Notes: generated by a model not told the origin, from the sequence alone. Numbered from the stretch's first letter, positions 9,028-18,636 are shown. The stretch is DNA of 53,117 bases from an uncultured Clostridia bacterium (GCA_946538975.1 CAMNHF010000005.1:1-53117); one strand, 5' to 3'. Translations and numbers: made by a program.

Positions 9028-9144
9028 CACACATCGTGAAAGATCACCCCATCCCCAAACGGCCTTTTCGGAAGAATAGGGGTATGGGGGAAGGAAATCC
9101 CTTTTCCGCCGGAAAAGGGTTGCCTTCCCCCAGATCCTGAGCAG
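9028..9144 (+). repeat. R1 palindromic repeat, copy A
   Basis: Forward copy. Left flank CACACATCGTGAAAGAT, then a CGGCCTTTTCGG arm, then the core stem-loop 9085-9132 (TGGGGGAAGG ... CCTTCCCCCA with inner arms CCCTTTTCC and GGAAAAGGG), then CTGAGCAG. Same family as seven other gaps in the window. Confidence 0.85.
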
Positions 9145-9178
9145 TCCCGAGCAGGAACAGCGAAGTGACGGCGTCCCC

Positions 9179-9207
9179 TTGTGCGGCCCGCGGCGGTATG
9201 GTATAAT
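9179..9207 (+). promoter_or_regulatory. SigA-type promoter of the DUF285 exported protein
   Basis: TTGTGC, 17-base spacer, TATAAT at 9202-9207. Confidence 0.7.
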
Positions 9208-9292
9208 GGATTTGCAGCGATATGCTTTCGGCGTTCGACAAAATGAGATACCAGCGGCTCTGTGACGACTGACTGAGGGAGGAGGAGATTTC

Positions 9293-11842
9293 ATGAAGAG
9301 ACTGCTGTCGGCCCTGCTGGCGCTGTGCCTGCTCCTGGGCGCGGCCTGGGCGGAGGAGGCCATTGTGGCGGAGGAAGAGGTCCTGACCATCGCGGAGGAG
9401 GAGCCCGCGTGGGAGGAGATCTTTGAATCCGAGGAAGAGCTGGCGCCCGAGGAGGCGCTGGAAGAAGTGGAGGAGATGGAGGCCCTCGAGGAGCCGGTTT
9501 CCATTGAGGAATCGCTGGAGGAGGCCGTCCTGAAATCCGGCACGTGGGGCACCTGCGACTGGAACATCAGCGACCGCGGCGTGCTGACGATCCACGCGGG
9601 CACCGGCGCCAATACAGGCAGCATCAGCCCCTGGCGGGATCATGCGAGCCTGATCAAATCGGTCGTTGCGACGGAGCGGATCGTGCTGCCGGAGAACTGC
9701 TCATTCCTGCTGTCGCTCTATGTCTATGATTCGGAGGCTGGGTACCAGAGCGCCTGCACCTCGATGAAGCTCACCGGCTTCGTCACCTCGAACGTGCGGA
9801 ACATGGAGGGCATGTTCTACGGCTGTTCCGTGCTGAAGACCCTGGACATCAGCAGCTTCAGCACAGCCAGGGTGACGAACATGAAGCAGATGTTCAGCCA
9901 CTGCGAGAGCCTTACCTCGCTGGCGCCGGCGTTCAGCACCGCCAATGTGACGGATATGTCCTCGATGTTCGGCTTCTGCAACGCGCTGAAGACGCTGGAC
10001 CTCTCCACCTTCAGCACCGCGAAGGTGACGGACCTGTCCTTCATGTTCAATCACTGCATCGCGCTGGAGAGCCTGAATCTCTCCGGCTTTGACCCGGCCA
10101 ATGCGACGAACCTGAGGTGGATGTTCTATGACTGCAATTCGCTGAAGAGCCTGAATCTCTCCGGCTTCCGCACGCCCAAGGCGGAGAACATGTCCTACAT
10201 GTTCGGCTTCTGCACGAGCCTCACCTCGCTGAATGTCTCCGGCCTCGACACGCGGAACGTGACGGACATGAGCGGCATGTTCGCCAACTGCGAGGTTCTG
10301 CCCAAGCTGGATCTGTCGAACTTCAGCACCGCCAGGGCAGCCAACATGAACAGCATGTTCAACATGTGCTTCAAGCTGGCCTCGTTGAATATCTCCAGCT
10401 TCAGCACCGCCAATGTGACGGACATGAGCTATATGTTCTTCCGGTGCGAGAGCCTGACCTCGCTGAACGTCTCCGGCTTCAGGACCGGCAAGGTCACCAC
10501 GATGAGAGCCATGTTCTACGAGTGCAAGAAGGTGCCCTCGCTGAACCTCTCCTCCTTCGACACGCGGAACGTGACGGACATGTCGGAGATGTTTGACGAA
10601 TGCATCGGCCTGACCCGCCTCGATCTGTCCGGCTTCCAGACCCCGAAGCTGCAGACGGCGGCCGGCATGTTCTATCTCTGCAGGAATCTGGAAGAATTGG
10701 ACGTGCACAGCTTTGTCACCCCGGCGCTCAGTGACTGCCACGCGATGTTCGGCGGCTGCGGGAAGCTGGCGCTGCTGGATCTCTCGGGCCTCAATACCCG
10801 GAACGTCACCGCCATGAAGAACATGTTCGCGGGGTGCGACGGGCTGATCCAGGTGTCGCTGGGCAGCAATTTCACCTTCAAGGGCAGCGGCAGCTCCGTG
10901 CTGTGCACCCTGCCGGAGGGCTGGTGGTATTCCAAGCAGAGCAGCGGCGGTTATGAGGCGCAGTACCTGGCGGAGAACCGCAACAACCGCCAGGACACCT
11001 ACGTGCGGCTGGGGACGCCGGTGATCAAGGGCCAGCCCGTGGATACCAACGCGGCCCGCATCACCTGGCCGCACATGGAGGGCATCGACGGCTACCAGCT
11101 GTGGCGCAGCGACAACGGCGGCGCCTTCCAGTGGGTGAAGAACAACACCACCGACGCGGTCAACAACTACTCCCTGACCCCCGGCGCCAACTACCAGTAC
11201 AAGGTGCGCGCCTACATCGACCTGAGCAACGGCCAGCGCATCTTTGGAGACTTCTCCAACATCGTGTCCGTGCACATTCTGGGCACGATTGACAACTTCA
11301 CCGTGACGGGCAAGGACACCAACTGCGCCTTCCTGAAGTGGAAGAAGGTAGAGGGCTGCACCGGCTACCAGGTGTTCCGCAAGGTGGAGGGCAGCGGCGA
11401 CTTCACCTGGGTGAAGAACGCCACCACGAATCAGGTCGCCAACTACGCGCTGACCCCCGACACCACCTACTATTACAAGGTCCGCGCCTACATCGACCTC
11501 CCGGACGGCAAGCGCGCCTACGGCCAGTACTCCGAGGGCGTGAAGGTTTACATCCAGCCGCAGGTGGTCATCCAGAAGCTGGTGGGCGGCAGCGGCAGGA
11601 TCACCATCACCTGGTCGAAGGCCGAGGGCTGCACCGGCTACCAGATCTTCTGCACCGAGGCCGGCACCGGCGGCGACTATGCCTGGGTGCGGAACGTCCC
11701 CGCTGGGCAGCTCTCCGTCACCGTGCCCAACCTGAAGGCCAAGACCGACTACTGGTTCAAGATCCGCAGCTACGTCGACCTCCCGAGCGGCGAGCGGTAC
11801 TACGGCCAATACTCCGAGGCCAAGCACACCTGGACCAAGTGA
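9293..11842 (+). CDS. exported DUF285 leucine-rich-repeat protein with three FN3-like modules
   Basis: An 849-residue exported protein. Signal peptide at 1-20 (ends AAWA), then a Glu-rich stalk (21-85), then a small domain opening with SGTWGTCDWNIS. Residues about 150-500 hold 14 repeats of 24 residues of the BspA/DUF285 type (pattern FSTANVTDMSxMFxxCxxLxxLDLS). The last 280 residues are three FN3-like modules (GYQLWRS, GYQVFRK and GYQIFCT mark them). Such proteins are surface or secreted adhesins in gut Firmicutes. No LPXTG, lipobox or membrane anchor is seen, so how it is held is open. It shares stalk and FN3 design with the genes at 14667 and 44368. GAGGAGGAG precedes the ATG. Confidence 0.85.
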   Translation: MKRLLSALLALCLLLGAAWAEEAIVAEEEVLTIAEEEPAWEEIFESEEELAPEEALEEVEEMEALEEPVSIEESLEEAVLKSGTWGTCDWNISDRGVLTIHAGTGANTGSISPWRDHASLIKSVVATERIVLPENCSFLLSLYVYDSEAGYQSACTSMKLTGFVTSNVRNMEGMFYGCSVLKTLDISSFSTARVTNMKQMFSHCESLTSLAPAFSTANVTDMSSMFGFCNALKTLDLSTFSTAKVTDLSFMFNHCIALESLNLSGFDPANATNLRWMFYDCNSLKSLNLSGFRTPKAENMSYMFGFCTSLTSLNVSGLDTRNVTDMSGMFANCEVLPKLDLSNFSTARAANMNSMFNMCFKLASLNISSFSTANVTDMSYMFFRCESLTSLNVSGFRTGKVTTMRAMFYECKKVPSLNLSSFDTRNVTDMSEMFDECIGLTRLDLSGFQTPKLQTAAGMFYLCRNLEELDVHSFVTPALSDCHAMFGGCGKLALLDLSGLNTRNVTAMKNMFAGCDGLIQVSLGSNFTFKGSGSSVLCTLPEGWWYSKQSSGGYEAQYLAENRNNRQDTYVRLGTPVIKGQPVDTNAARITWPHMEGIDGYQLWRSDNGGAFQWVKNNTTDAVNNYSLTPGANYQYKVRAYIDLSNGQRIFGDFSNIVSVHILGTIDNFTVTGKDTNCAFLKWKKVEGCTGYQVFRKVEGSGDFTWVKNATTNQVANYALTPDTTYYYKVRAYIDLPDGKRAYGQYSEGVKVYIQPQVVIQKLVGGSGRITITWSKAEGCTGYQIFCTEAGTGGDYAWVRNVPAGQLSVTVPNLKAKTDYWFKIRSYVDLPSGERYYGQYSEAKHTWTK

Positions 11843-11849
11843 CACCTCT

Positions 11850-11885
11850 CGCGGCCGCCGGAGGAGAGAACCGGCGGCCGCCTTT
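11850..11885 (+). terminator. terminator of the DUF285 protein gene
   Basis: Perfect 11-bp stem, GCGGCCGCCGG with CCGGCGGCCGC, then CTTTCC. The T-run is short. Confidence 0.7.
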
Positions 11886-11904
11886 CCGATGAAATGTTCA
11901 TACG

Positions 11905-11945
11905 CAAAAAACCGCCGTCCCCCTTTTGCGGAGGACGGCGGCTTT
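11905..11945 (-). terminator. terminator of alaS
   Basis: Read on the minus strand, CCGCCGTCC pairs with GGACGGCGG and is followed by six T residues (AAAAAA at 11906-11911 on the plus strand). Confidence 0.8.
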
Positions 11946-11955
11946 GTTATTTCGT

Positions 11956-13935
11956 TCAGGCCTGCTTGTCGCCGGTGATGACGGCCTTGATGCGGCGGAC
12001 GCCGGCGGAGGAGGACTCTTCCTTCTGGATCTTGAAGTGGCCCAGCTCGCCGGTGTGGGTGGCATGGGGGCCGCCGCAGATCTCGAAGGAGAACTCGCCC
12101 ATCTTGTAGGTGCGCACGCGCTCGCCGTACTTGCTCTCGAACAGGCCGATGGCGCCCTTGCTCTTGGCCTCGGGCACGGTCATCTCCTCGCAGACGACGG
12201 GCACATCCGCCGCGATGGCCTCATTGACCAGGCGCTCCACCTCGGCGAGCTCTTCCGGCGTCATCTTGCGGCCGAAGGAGAAGTCGAAGCGCAGGCGCTC
12301 GGCGGTAATGTTGGAGCCCTTCTGCGCCACCTCGTCGCCCAGCACCTTGCGCAGGGCCGCGTGGAGCAGGTGGGTGGCGGTGTGCAGGCGGGCGGTCTCC
12401 AGGGTCTGGTCGGCCAGGCCGCCCTTGAACTTCTGGTCGGCGCCGGCGTGGCTCAGCTCCTGATGCTTCTTGAAGCGCTCGGCGAAGTCGGCCTCGTCGA
12501 CGGTCATGCCCTTCTCGGCGGCCAGCTCCTTCGTCATCTCGATCGGGAAGCCGTAGGTGTCATAGAGCTTGAAGGCGCTGCGGCCGTCCATCACGCTGAG
12601 GGAGGCGAGGCGCGCGCTGACGGCCTTCTCCAGGGCGGCCGCGTCGCCGGCGTTCGCCGCCTCGATGATGGGCTGCATGTCGGGAGAGGGGCGCAGCTTC
12701 TTCGTCTGGGCCAGCTCCTTCGCCTTCGCGGGCTTGTCCTGCGCGGCGAGGATGCTCTCCAGCACTTCGCGGGTCTGGGCGATGCCGGCGCAGACCTTCT
12801 CGAACTCCTTCTCGCCCTGCTTCAGGGTGCGGGCAAAGCGGGTCTCTTCCTCCTGCAGCTGCTCCAGCACGAAGGCGCTGTTGCGCTCCAGCTCGGGCCA
12901 GGCCTCGCGGTACTGCGCGATGATCACCCGGGCGATCTCCGCGGTGAAGCCGGCGGGCATGCCCAGCTGCATGCCGTAGCGCACGGCGCGGCGGATCAGG
13001 CGGCGCAGGATGTAGCCCTGGTCGGTGTTGGAGGGGGAGACGCCGCGGTCATCGCCCAGGATGAAGGTGGCGGTGCGCATGTGGTCGGCGATGATGCGGA
13101 AGGCGCGCGTGGTCTCCGCGTCGGCCTCGTATTCCCTGCCGGACAGCTCGCTGATCTTCGCCAGAATGCCGGTGAAGGCGTCGGTCTCGTAGACGGACTT
13201 CTTGCCGGTCAGCGTGCAGATCGTGCGCTCCAGGCCCATGCCGGTGTCCACGTTCTTCTTCGCCAGCGGGATGAAGGTGCCGTCCTTCTGCTTGTTGTAC
13301 TGCATGAAGACGTCGTTCCAGATCTCCATGTAGTGGCCGCAGGAGCAGGCGGGAGAGCAGCCGGGGCCGCAGGCGGGCTTGTCGGTGATGTAGAACATCT
13401 CGGTGTCCGGGCCGCAGGGGCCGGTGATGCCGGCGGGGCCCCACCAGTTGTGCTCCTTGGGCAGGTAGAACAGGTGATCCGGCTGCACGCCCATGGACCG
13501 CCAGATCTCATAGCTCTCGGTGTCGCGCGGGCAGTCCTCGTTGCCCTCGAACACGGTGAAGGCCAGGCGGGACTTGTCGATGCCGAGGTAGCGCTCGTCG
13601 GTCAGGAATTCCCAGCTCCAGGCGATCGCTTCCTTCTTAAAGTAGTCGCCCAGGGACCAGTTGCCCAGCATCTCGAAGAAGGTCAGGTGGCTGGCGTCGC
13701 CCACGTCGTCGATGTCGCCGGTGCGGATGCACTTCTGCACATCGGTCAGGCGGGTGCCGGCGGGATGCGGCGTGCCCAGCAGATAGGGCACCAGCGGATG
13801 CATGCCGGCGGTGGTGAACAGCACGGTCGGGTCGTTCTCCGGGATGACCGACGCGGACGGGATGCGGTGGCAGCCCTTGGACTCCATAAAGGACTGGAAC
13901 ATCTCGCGCAGCTCGGCGGAAGTGATCTGTTTCAT
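11956..13935 (-). CDS. alaS: alanyl-tRNA synthetase without the C-terminal C-Ala domain
   Basis: A 659-residue enzyme charging tRNA-Ala. Class II motifs are clear: motif 1 region CHRIPSASVIPENDPTVLF, motif 2 around THLTFFEMLGNWSLGDYF and motif 3 with GMGLERT. The editing domain has its zinc sites HTATHLLH and CGGPHATHTGELG. The chain stops about 35 residues after that, where typical bacterial enzymes (about 875 residues) continue into a coiled linker and the DHHA1/C-Ala domain. The stop is followed by a terminator, so this looks like a natural short form rather than a break; a separate C-Ala gene was not seen here. AAGGAGC lies upstream of the ATG. Confidence 0.93.
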   Translation of the reverse strand: MKQITSAELREMFQSFMESKGCHRIPSASVIPENDPTVLFTTAGMHPLVPYLLGTPHPAGTRLTDVQKCIRTGDIDDVGDASHLTFFEMLGNWSLGDYFKKEAIAWSWEFLTDERYLGIDKSRLAFTVFEGNEDCPRDTESYEIWRSMGVQPDHLFYLPKEHNWWGPAGITGPCGPDTEMFYITDKPACGPGCSPACSCGHYMEIWNDVFMQYNKQKDGTFIPLAKKNVDTGMGLERTICTLTGKKSVYETDAFTGILAKISELSGREYEADAETTRAFRIIADHMRTATFILGDDRGVSPSNTDQGYILRRLIRRAVRYGMQLGMPAGFTAEIARVIIAQYREAWPELERNSAFVLEQLQEEETRFARTLKQGEKEFEKVCAGIAQTREVLESILAAQDKPAKAKELAQTKKLRPSPDMQPIIEAANAGDAAALEKAVSARLASLSVMDGRSAFKLYDTYGFPIEMTKELAAEKGMTVDEADFAERFKKHQELSHAGADQKFKGGLADQTLETARLHTATHLLHAALRKVLGDEVAQKGSNITAERLRFDFSFGRKMTPEELAEVERLVNEAIAADVPVVCEEMTVPEAKSKGAIGLFESKYGERVRTYKMGEFSFEICGGPHATHTGELGHFKIQKEESSSAGVRRIKAVITGDKQA

Positions 13936-13986
13936 GGCAGGACAGCTCCTTTGGTTCAGAATTGCGGAAAATACAGTGTACGCGGC

Positions 13987-14015
13987 AGATTATACCACCG
14001 CCGGCGGGGCTTTGC
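13987..14015 (-). promoter_or_regulatory. alaS promoter
   Basis: Minus strand TTGCAA (14010-14015), 17-base spacer, TATAAT (13987-13992). No T-box leader fits in the roughly 45 bases before the start codon. Confidence 0.75.
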
Positions 14016-14063
14016 AAGGGCGGGGCCGGGCCGTGCGCAAAAAACGCGGGCTGCCCGCAATGC

Positions 14064-14107
14064 AAAACCCTTCCCGCCGCCGGCTCGCACCGGTTGGGGA
14101 AGGGCTC
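14064..14107 (-). terminator. terminator of rpsU
   Basis: Minus strand AGCCCTTCCC pairs with GGGAAGGG and is followed by TTTTGC. Confidence 0.75.
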
Positions 14108-14173
14108 TCGGTCAGGCCGCAATATGGGGCACCGTCTATTGGGACCGCCACGGCCTTTGGCTGACGCGGATGA

Positions 14174-14347
14174 TTACCACTTGCGCTTGCGAGCGGCCTC
14201 CGCCTTCTTCTTGCGCTTCACACTCGGCTTCTCGTAATGCTCACGCTTCCGAACCTCCTGGATGACGCCTGCGCGCTGGCACTGGCGCTTAAAACGCTTC
14301 AGCGCACTCTCCAGGGATTCATTCTCCCGAACACGAATCTCGGACAC
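14174..14347 (-). CDS. rpsU: 30S ribosomal protein S21
   Basis: A 57-residue basic ribosomal protein. The N terminus [18 protein letters not shown] and the Lys/Arg-rich tail [14 protein letters not shown] are diagnostic. The GTG at 14347 is the start: AAAGGAGGG sits 7 bases upstream and the family normally begins MSEI. S21 helps 30S bind mRNA during initiation. It is monocistronic here, with its own promoter and terminator; the usual neighbour (yqeY or dnaG-rpoD) is absent. Confidence 0.95.
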   Translation of the reverse strand: MSEIRVRENESLESALKRFKRQCQRAGVIQEVRKREHYEKPSVKRKKKAEAARKRKW

Positions 14348-14421
14348 TGTTATCCCTCCTTTCGCACATCTGCCTCGGCAGCAGCCGGCCACAAAATGGA
14401 CGGATGGCGAACCGTACGCCT

Positions 14422-14451
14422 ATTATACAGCCAATTGCCCATTTCTGTCAA
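14422..14451 (-). promoter_or_regulatory. rpsU promoter
   Basis: Minus strand TTGACA (14446-14451), 18-base spacer, TATAAT (14422-14427). Both boxes are perfect consensus, as expected for a ribosomal protein gene. Confidence 0.8.
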
Positions 14452-14574
14452 TGGTTTCCGAAAAAGAAATTACAGCCAGTTCACAGATTTTTCATATTTT
14501 TGGCGGGGAGGCAGAGACGCCGAAGGGCGGCGATAAATTTTGTACTCAAATCAGCCAAATTGGACAAAAACATC

Positions 14575-14603
14575 TTGTCAAAGGATAGGAAATGCAGTAA
14601 TAT
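14575..14603 (+). promoter_or_regulatory. promoter of the large BspA-like gene, with an inverted repeat over the -10
   Basis: TTGTCA, 17-base spacer, TAATAT at 14598-14603. An inverted repeat, GGAAATGCA with TGCATTCC (14588-14610), spans the -10 box and could be an operator. The rest of the gap 14393-14574 is AT-rich with no gene. Confidence 0.6.
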
Positions 14604-14666
14604 GCATTCCGGGACAAAAAGGACTTGTGACAATGAACAGAAACATTGAAAGAGAGGAGACCGGAA

Positions 14667-17600
14667 ATGAAGCAGACACTGAAGCGCATCCTGCTCCTGC
14701 TGCTGGCGATGCTGCTGCTGGCAGCTGCGGCGGCGGGCGAGGAGGAGACGAGCGTCGGCATCGAAGAGATGGTGGCGATCGAGGAAGAGCCCTTCATGGA
14801 GGCGGCCGAGGAGGAAGCGGAATTCCTGCCGGAGGAAGCCTTCGAGGAGGAGGCCTATGCAGTTGAAGTCGAGGAAACGGCCGTCGCGGTCGAGGAAGTG
14901 CTGGAAGAAGCAAGCCTCGAAGCGTACGGAACCTTTGGCGCCGGCGTGGCCTGGACGCTGGACAGCGACGGGCTGCTGACGATCAGCGGCACAGGGCCGA
15001 TGGAGGACTATGAGGGCGGAAAGAGCCCGCTGTACAGCTATCGGTCCGCTGTCCGGACTGTCCGGATCGGGAACGGCGTGACCAGTATCGGCGCGTACGT
15101 CTTCTACTATTGCAATCAGCTGACGGCCGTCACGATTCCGTCCAGCGTCACCGCCATCAACTATGGCGCCTTCGCCGGGTGCACGTCGCTGGCGGAGATC
15201 GAGATCCCGGACAGCGTCACCGTCATCGGTGACAGCGCCTTCTCCCGCTGCACCAGCCTGACGGAGATCGTGATCCCCTCCGGTGTCACCAGCATCGGCA
15301 CCCGGGCCTTCAATGCCTGCAGCAGCCTGCAGGCGATCTCGGTCCCGGCCAGCGTGACCAGCATCGGCAGCTATGCCTTCACCGGCTGCGACAGCCTGAC
15401 GGACATTCAGGTTGCGTGCAATTCGGAGGCCTTTGCGCACTTCTCGAAGCGGACGGACACGCTGACGGTCATCCACCGCGAGCCGGTGACCGATCCTGCC
15501 GTCCCTGCGACCTGCACATCGACAGGCCTGACTGAGGGCACCCATTGCCCCGGCTGCGGCGAGGTGCTCGAGGCTCAGCAGATCGTCCCGGCCATGGGCC
15601 ATGCCTGGCGCGCTGCTGTATACACCTGGGCCGGGGACTACAGCACCGTCACGGCGACACGGACCTGCATGCGGGATGCCTCGCATCGGGAGACGGAGAC
15701 GGTTCGGACCACATCCCGCGTCACCAGAGAGCCGTCTGCCTCGGCGCTGGGCGAGACGACCTACATCAGCGCGGCCTTCACCAACAAGGCCTTCCAGGTG
15801 CAGACCAGGACCGTCGCCAACATCCCCTTCATCTCGGTCGGCACGGTGACGGGCATTGCCGCCAATCCGGTGGACACCAACGCGGCCCGGATCCGCTGGT
15901 CCTCGATGCCGAATGCCTCCGGTTATCAGCTGGAGCGCAAGGACAGCGAAAACGGAACGTTCAAATGGATCAAGAACTGCACCACGGCTGAGGTGAACAA
16001 CTACGCCCTGACCCCTGGCGCGGACTACTGGTACCGCGTGCGCGCCTACCGGACGGATCAGGACGGAACGAAGATCTACGGCGGCTACTCCAGCGCTGTG
16101 CATGTGCATATCCTGGGCACGATCGACAACCTGACCGTGCGCGGCCTGGACACGAACTGCGCCTTCCTCAAGTGGGACAAGGTGGCCGGCGCGACCGGCT
16201 ATCAGGTGTTCCGCGCCGTGGCGGGCAGCGGCGAGTACATCTGGGTGAAGAACTGCTCCACCGCGCAGATCGCGAACTACGACCTGACCGCCGGAACTAC
16301 CTATTACTATAAGCTGCGCGCCTACATCGACCTGCCCGACGGCAGCCGCGCCTACGGCCCGTATTCCGGCGGCGTGAAGGTGGACATCCTCCCCCAGGCG
16401 GTCATCACCTCCGTCAGCTATGACGGCGCCGCGCAGATCTCCTGGTATCGGATTCCCGGCGTCACCGGCTACCAGATCTTCTACCTGCAGGAAGCCACTG
16501 ACGGCATCTACAAGTGGGTGATGAACTGCGTGCCGGACACCGTGACCAGCGTGAAGATCACGAAGAACCTGGTCTACGGCACGAACTTCTACTTCCGCGT
16601 CCGCGGCTACATCGATTATCCGGACGACGAGGATCACCCGCGCTACTACGGCCAGTTCTCCGGTGCGGACCACACGACGGTGAAGTTTGACCTGACCCGT
16701 CCCGTGCTGAACAATCCCACCTTCGGCAAGGACGGCATCAGCCTCAGCTGGACCAACGAGGACGGCGATGTGGACGGCTACGAGGTGCTGTACAAGGTGG
16801 CCGGCCAGGGCGACTTCACTGTGCTGGCGGAGACCGGCCGGAGCGCCCTCAGCTATAACTGGAAGGATTATGCCTACGGGACGAATTACTACTTCCAGAT
16901 CCGCTCCTACAAGCTGGACGGCACGGGCACGCGGCAGTATTCCAGCGCCTCCGCGGCGAAGAGCTGCCAGGCGAAATTCACCCTCACGCAGCCTGTGCTG
17001 AATGACGTGGTCTGCAGTGTTTCCGGCATCAGCCTCAGCTGGACCAATGCGGACGGCAATGTGGACGGCTACGAGGTGCTCTATAAGGTGGCCGGGCAGG
17101 CGGATTTCTCCGTGCTGGTGTCGACCGGCAAGAATGTCCTTGCCTACAACTGGGCAGGGTACACCTATGGGACGAATTACTACTTCCAGGTGCGTTCCTA
17201 CAAGCTGGATGCCACCGGTGCGCGCCGGTACTCCACGTCCTCCGCTGTGAAGTACTGCGCGGCGAAGTTCGGCCTCAGCCAGCCCGTGATGAACACGCCG
17301 GTGTTCAGCAAGGCGAACATCGCGCTCAGCTGGACGAACGCCGACCAGGACGTGGACGGCTACGAGGTGCTCTGCAAGGCGGTCGGCGAGGCGGACTTCA
17401 GCGTTCTGGCGGAAACCAATGCGAGCACGCTGAGCTACAAGTGGACCGGATACGAATACGGGAAGAACTACAACTTCGCGGTCCGCTCCTACATCGTGGA
17501 CAACGCCGGCAAGCGCCAGTACTCCGCCGCGTCCGCAGCGAAGTACATCGCGGCCAAGTTCACCTTCAGCACGCCCGAGATCACCAGTGTGAACTTCGCC

Positions 17601-18518
17601 ATCTCCGGCATCACCATCAACTGGAAGAACACGGATACCGATGTGGCGGGCTATGAGATCCTCTACAAGACGTCCGCGCAGTCTTCCTATACTACGCTGA
17701 CCTCCGTGGGCGCCTCGGGAACCAGCTTCACCTGGTCCAGCTACACCTGGGGCACGGCCTATTCCTTCCAGGTGCGCAGTTACCGCGGGGACAACGCGGG
17801 CAAGCGCCAGTACTCCAGCCCCTCGACTGCGGTCAGCTGCACGGCCAACCTGACGCCCAGCATGGTGTCGGCCCGCGGCACGCGGATTGTCTCTTCCGGC
17901 AATGCGGCGATGCGCGTCGCCTGGAGTGACATCACCGGCATCGACAAGTGGGAAATGCAGTGCAGCGATGGCAGAGGATGGATGAATTACGGCTCCGTCA
18001 CCGAAAGCAGCAACGGCTACCATACGACCATATACACCGTCACAGAGGACGTGAACGGCGGCGTCATCTATGGCTTCCGCATCCGCGGCGTGCTTACCCG
18101 CGGCGGAAAGACCTGCTATACCAACTGGTCTGAAGCGGAGACCGGCTGCATGCCGCTGGTCGTTGTCCAGCAGGACAATTCACCCGGAAGCTACTACTTC
18201 TCTTACATCAATGTGGCCAATCTCGGGAACATGCCGCTGTATGCGGAAACGACCTGCCTTGTCATGCCGCTGGGACGCAATTACGGCAATTATCTTGGCT
18301 CGCTCTACAATTCCCGTTACCTTGCGCCTCAGAGCACGGCACGCTTCATCTATGAGACGAGCTATCGGCTCAGGTATGATGAGGATGCGGAGTCGATGTT
18401 CGGCTTCTACTACAATGGCTACTATTATGTGCTGACCACTGACTCCTATGACGATGACGGGTATGGTCTGTGGTTCGCTGATGCGGATCTGGATTCGAAT
18501 GACATGCTCGCGAAGTAA
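14667..18518 (+). CDS. large exported BspA-like LRR protein with FN3-like modules
   Basis: A 1283-residue exported protein. Signal peptide 1-24, Glu-rich stalk to about residue 90, a short domain (WTLDSDGLLTISGTGPMEDY), then five LRR_5 repeats of the BspA type (VTSIGxxAFxxCxSLxxIxIP, about 130-255). A Cys-containing segment CTSTGLTEGTHCPGCGEVL follows; this motif recurs in clostridial surface proteins. Then come three FN3-like modules almost the same as those in the gene at 9293, four more modules of a second kind (WTNADGNVDGYEVLYKVAGQ marks them) and a unique C-terminal domain of about 190 residues rich in Tyr. No anchor motif is visible. Likely a surface or secreted adhesin. The ATG at 14667 follows GAGAGGAGA. 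Confidence 0.83.
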   Translation: MKQTLKRILLLLLAMLLLAAAAAGEEETSVGIEEMVAIEEEPFMEAAEEEAEFLPEEAFEEEAYAVEVEETAVAVEEVLEEASLEAYGTFGAGVAWTLDSDGLLTISGTGPMEDYEGGKSPLYSYRSAVRTVRIGNGVTSIGAYVFYYCNQLTAVTIPSSVTAINYGAFAGCTSLAEIEIPDSVTVIGDSAFSRCTSLTEIVIPSGVTSIGTRAFNACSSLQAISVPASVTSIGSYAFTGCDSLTDIQVACNSEAFAHFSKRTDTLTVIHREPVTDPAVPATCTSTGLTEGTHCPGCGEVLEAQQIVPAMGHAWRAAVYTWAGDYSTVTATRTCMRDASHRETETVRTTSRVTREPSASALGETTYISAAFTNKAFQVQTRTVANIPFISVGTVTGIAANPVDTNAARIRWSSMPNASGYQLERKDSENGTFKWIKNCTTAEVNNYALTPGADYWYRVRAYRTDQDGTKIYGGYSSAVHVHILGTIDNLTVRGLDTNCAFLKWDKVAGATGYQVFRAVAGSGEYIWVKNCSTAQIANYDLTAGTTYYYKLRAYIDLPDGSRAYGPYSGGVKVDILPQAVITSVSYDGAAQISWYRIPGVTGYQIFYLQEATDGIYKWVMNCVPDTVTSVKITKNLVYGTNFYFRVRGYIDYPDDEDHPRYYGQFSGADHTTVKFDLTRPVLNNPTFGKDGISLSWTNEDGDVDGYEVLYKVAGQGDFTVLAETGRSALSYNWKDYAYGTNYYFQIRSYKLDGTGTRQYSSASAAKSCQAKFTLTQPVLNDVVCSVSGISLSWTNADGNVDGYEVLYKVAGQADFSVLVSTGKNVLAYNWAGYTYGTNYYFQVRSYKLDATGARRYSTSSAVKYCAAKFGLSQPVMNTPVFSKANIALSWTNADQDVDGYEVLCKAVGEADFSVLAETNASTLSYKWTGYEYGKNYNFAVRSYIVDNAGKRQYSAASAAKYIAAKFTFSTPEITSVNFAISGITINWKNTDTDVAGYEILYKTSAQSSYTTLTSVGASGTSFTWSSYTWGTAYSFQVRSYRGDNAGKRQYSSPSTAVSCTANLTPSMVSARGTRIVSSGNAAMRVAWSDITGIDKWEMQCSDGRGWMNYGSVTESSNGYHTTIYTVTEDVNGGVIYGFRIRGVLTRGGKTCYTNWSEAETGCMPLVVVQQDNSPGSYYFSYINVANLGNMPLYAETTCLVMPLGRNYGNYLGSLYNSRYLAPQSTARFIYETSYRLRYDEDAESMFGFYYNGYYYVLTTDSYDDDGYGLWFADADLDSNDMLAK

Positions 18519-18574
18519 GCCTGTGATCTCCGTGCTTCCGGCCTGCCTGATCCGTGCAGACCGGGAGGCGGAGA

Positions 18575-18610
18575 CCGAAGCGCCTTGCCTGAACGGGCTG
18601 GGCGCTTCGG
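18575..18610 (+). terminator. hairpin after the BspA-like gene
   Basis: CCGAAGCGCC pairs with GGCGCTTCGG. No T-run follows directly, so it may act together with the next hairpin. Confidence 0.45.
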
Positions 18611-18636
18611 CTGTGCAGCGCGCGGATGCCTGCACG

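Noticed and set aside
8942..9144. R1 copies as ordinary rho-independent terminators
   Set aside because: Proper terminators with T-runs sit next to several copies, the R1 stems lack T-runs, and copies lie also upstream of genes and in both orientations.
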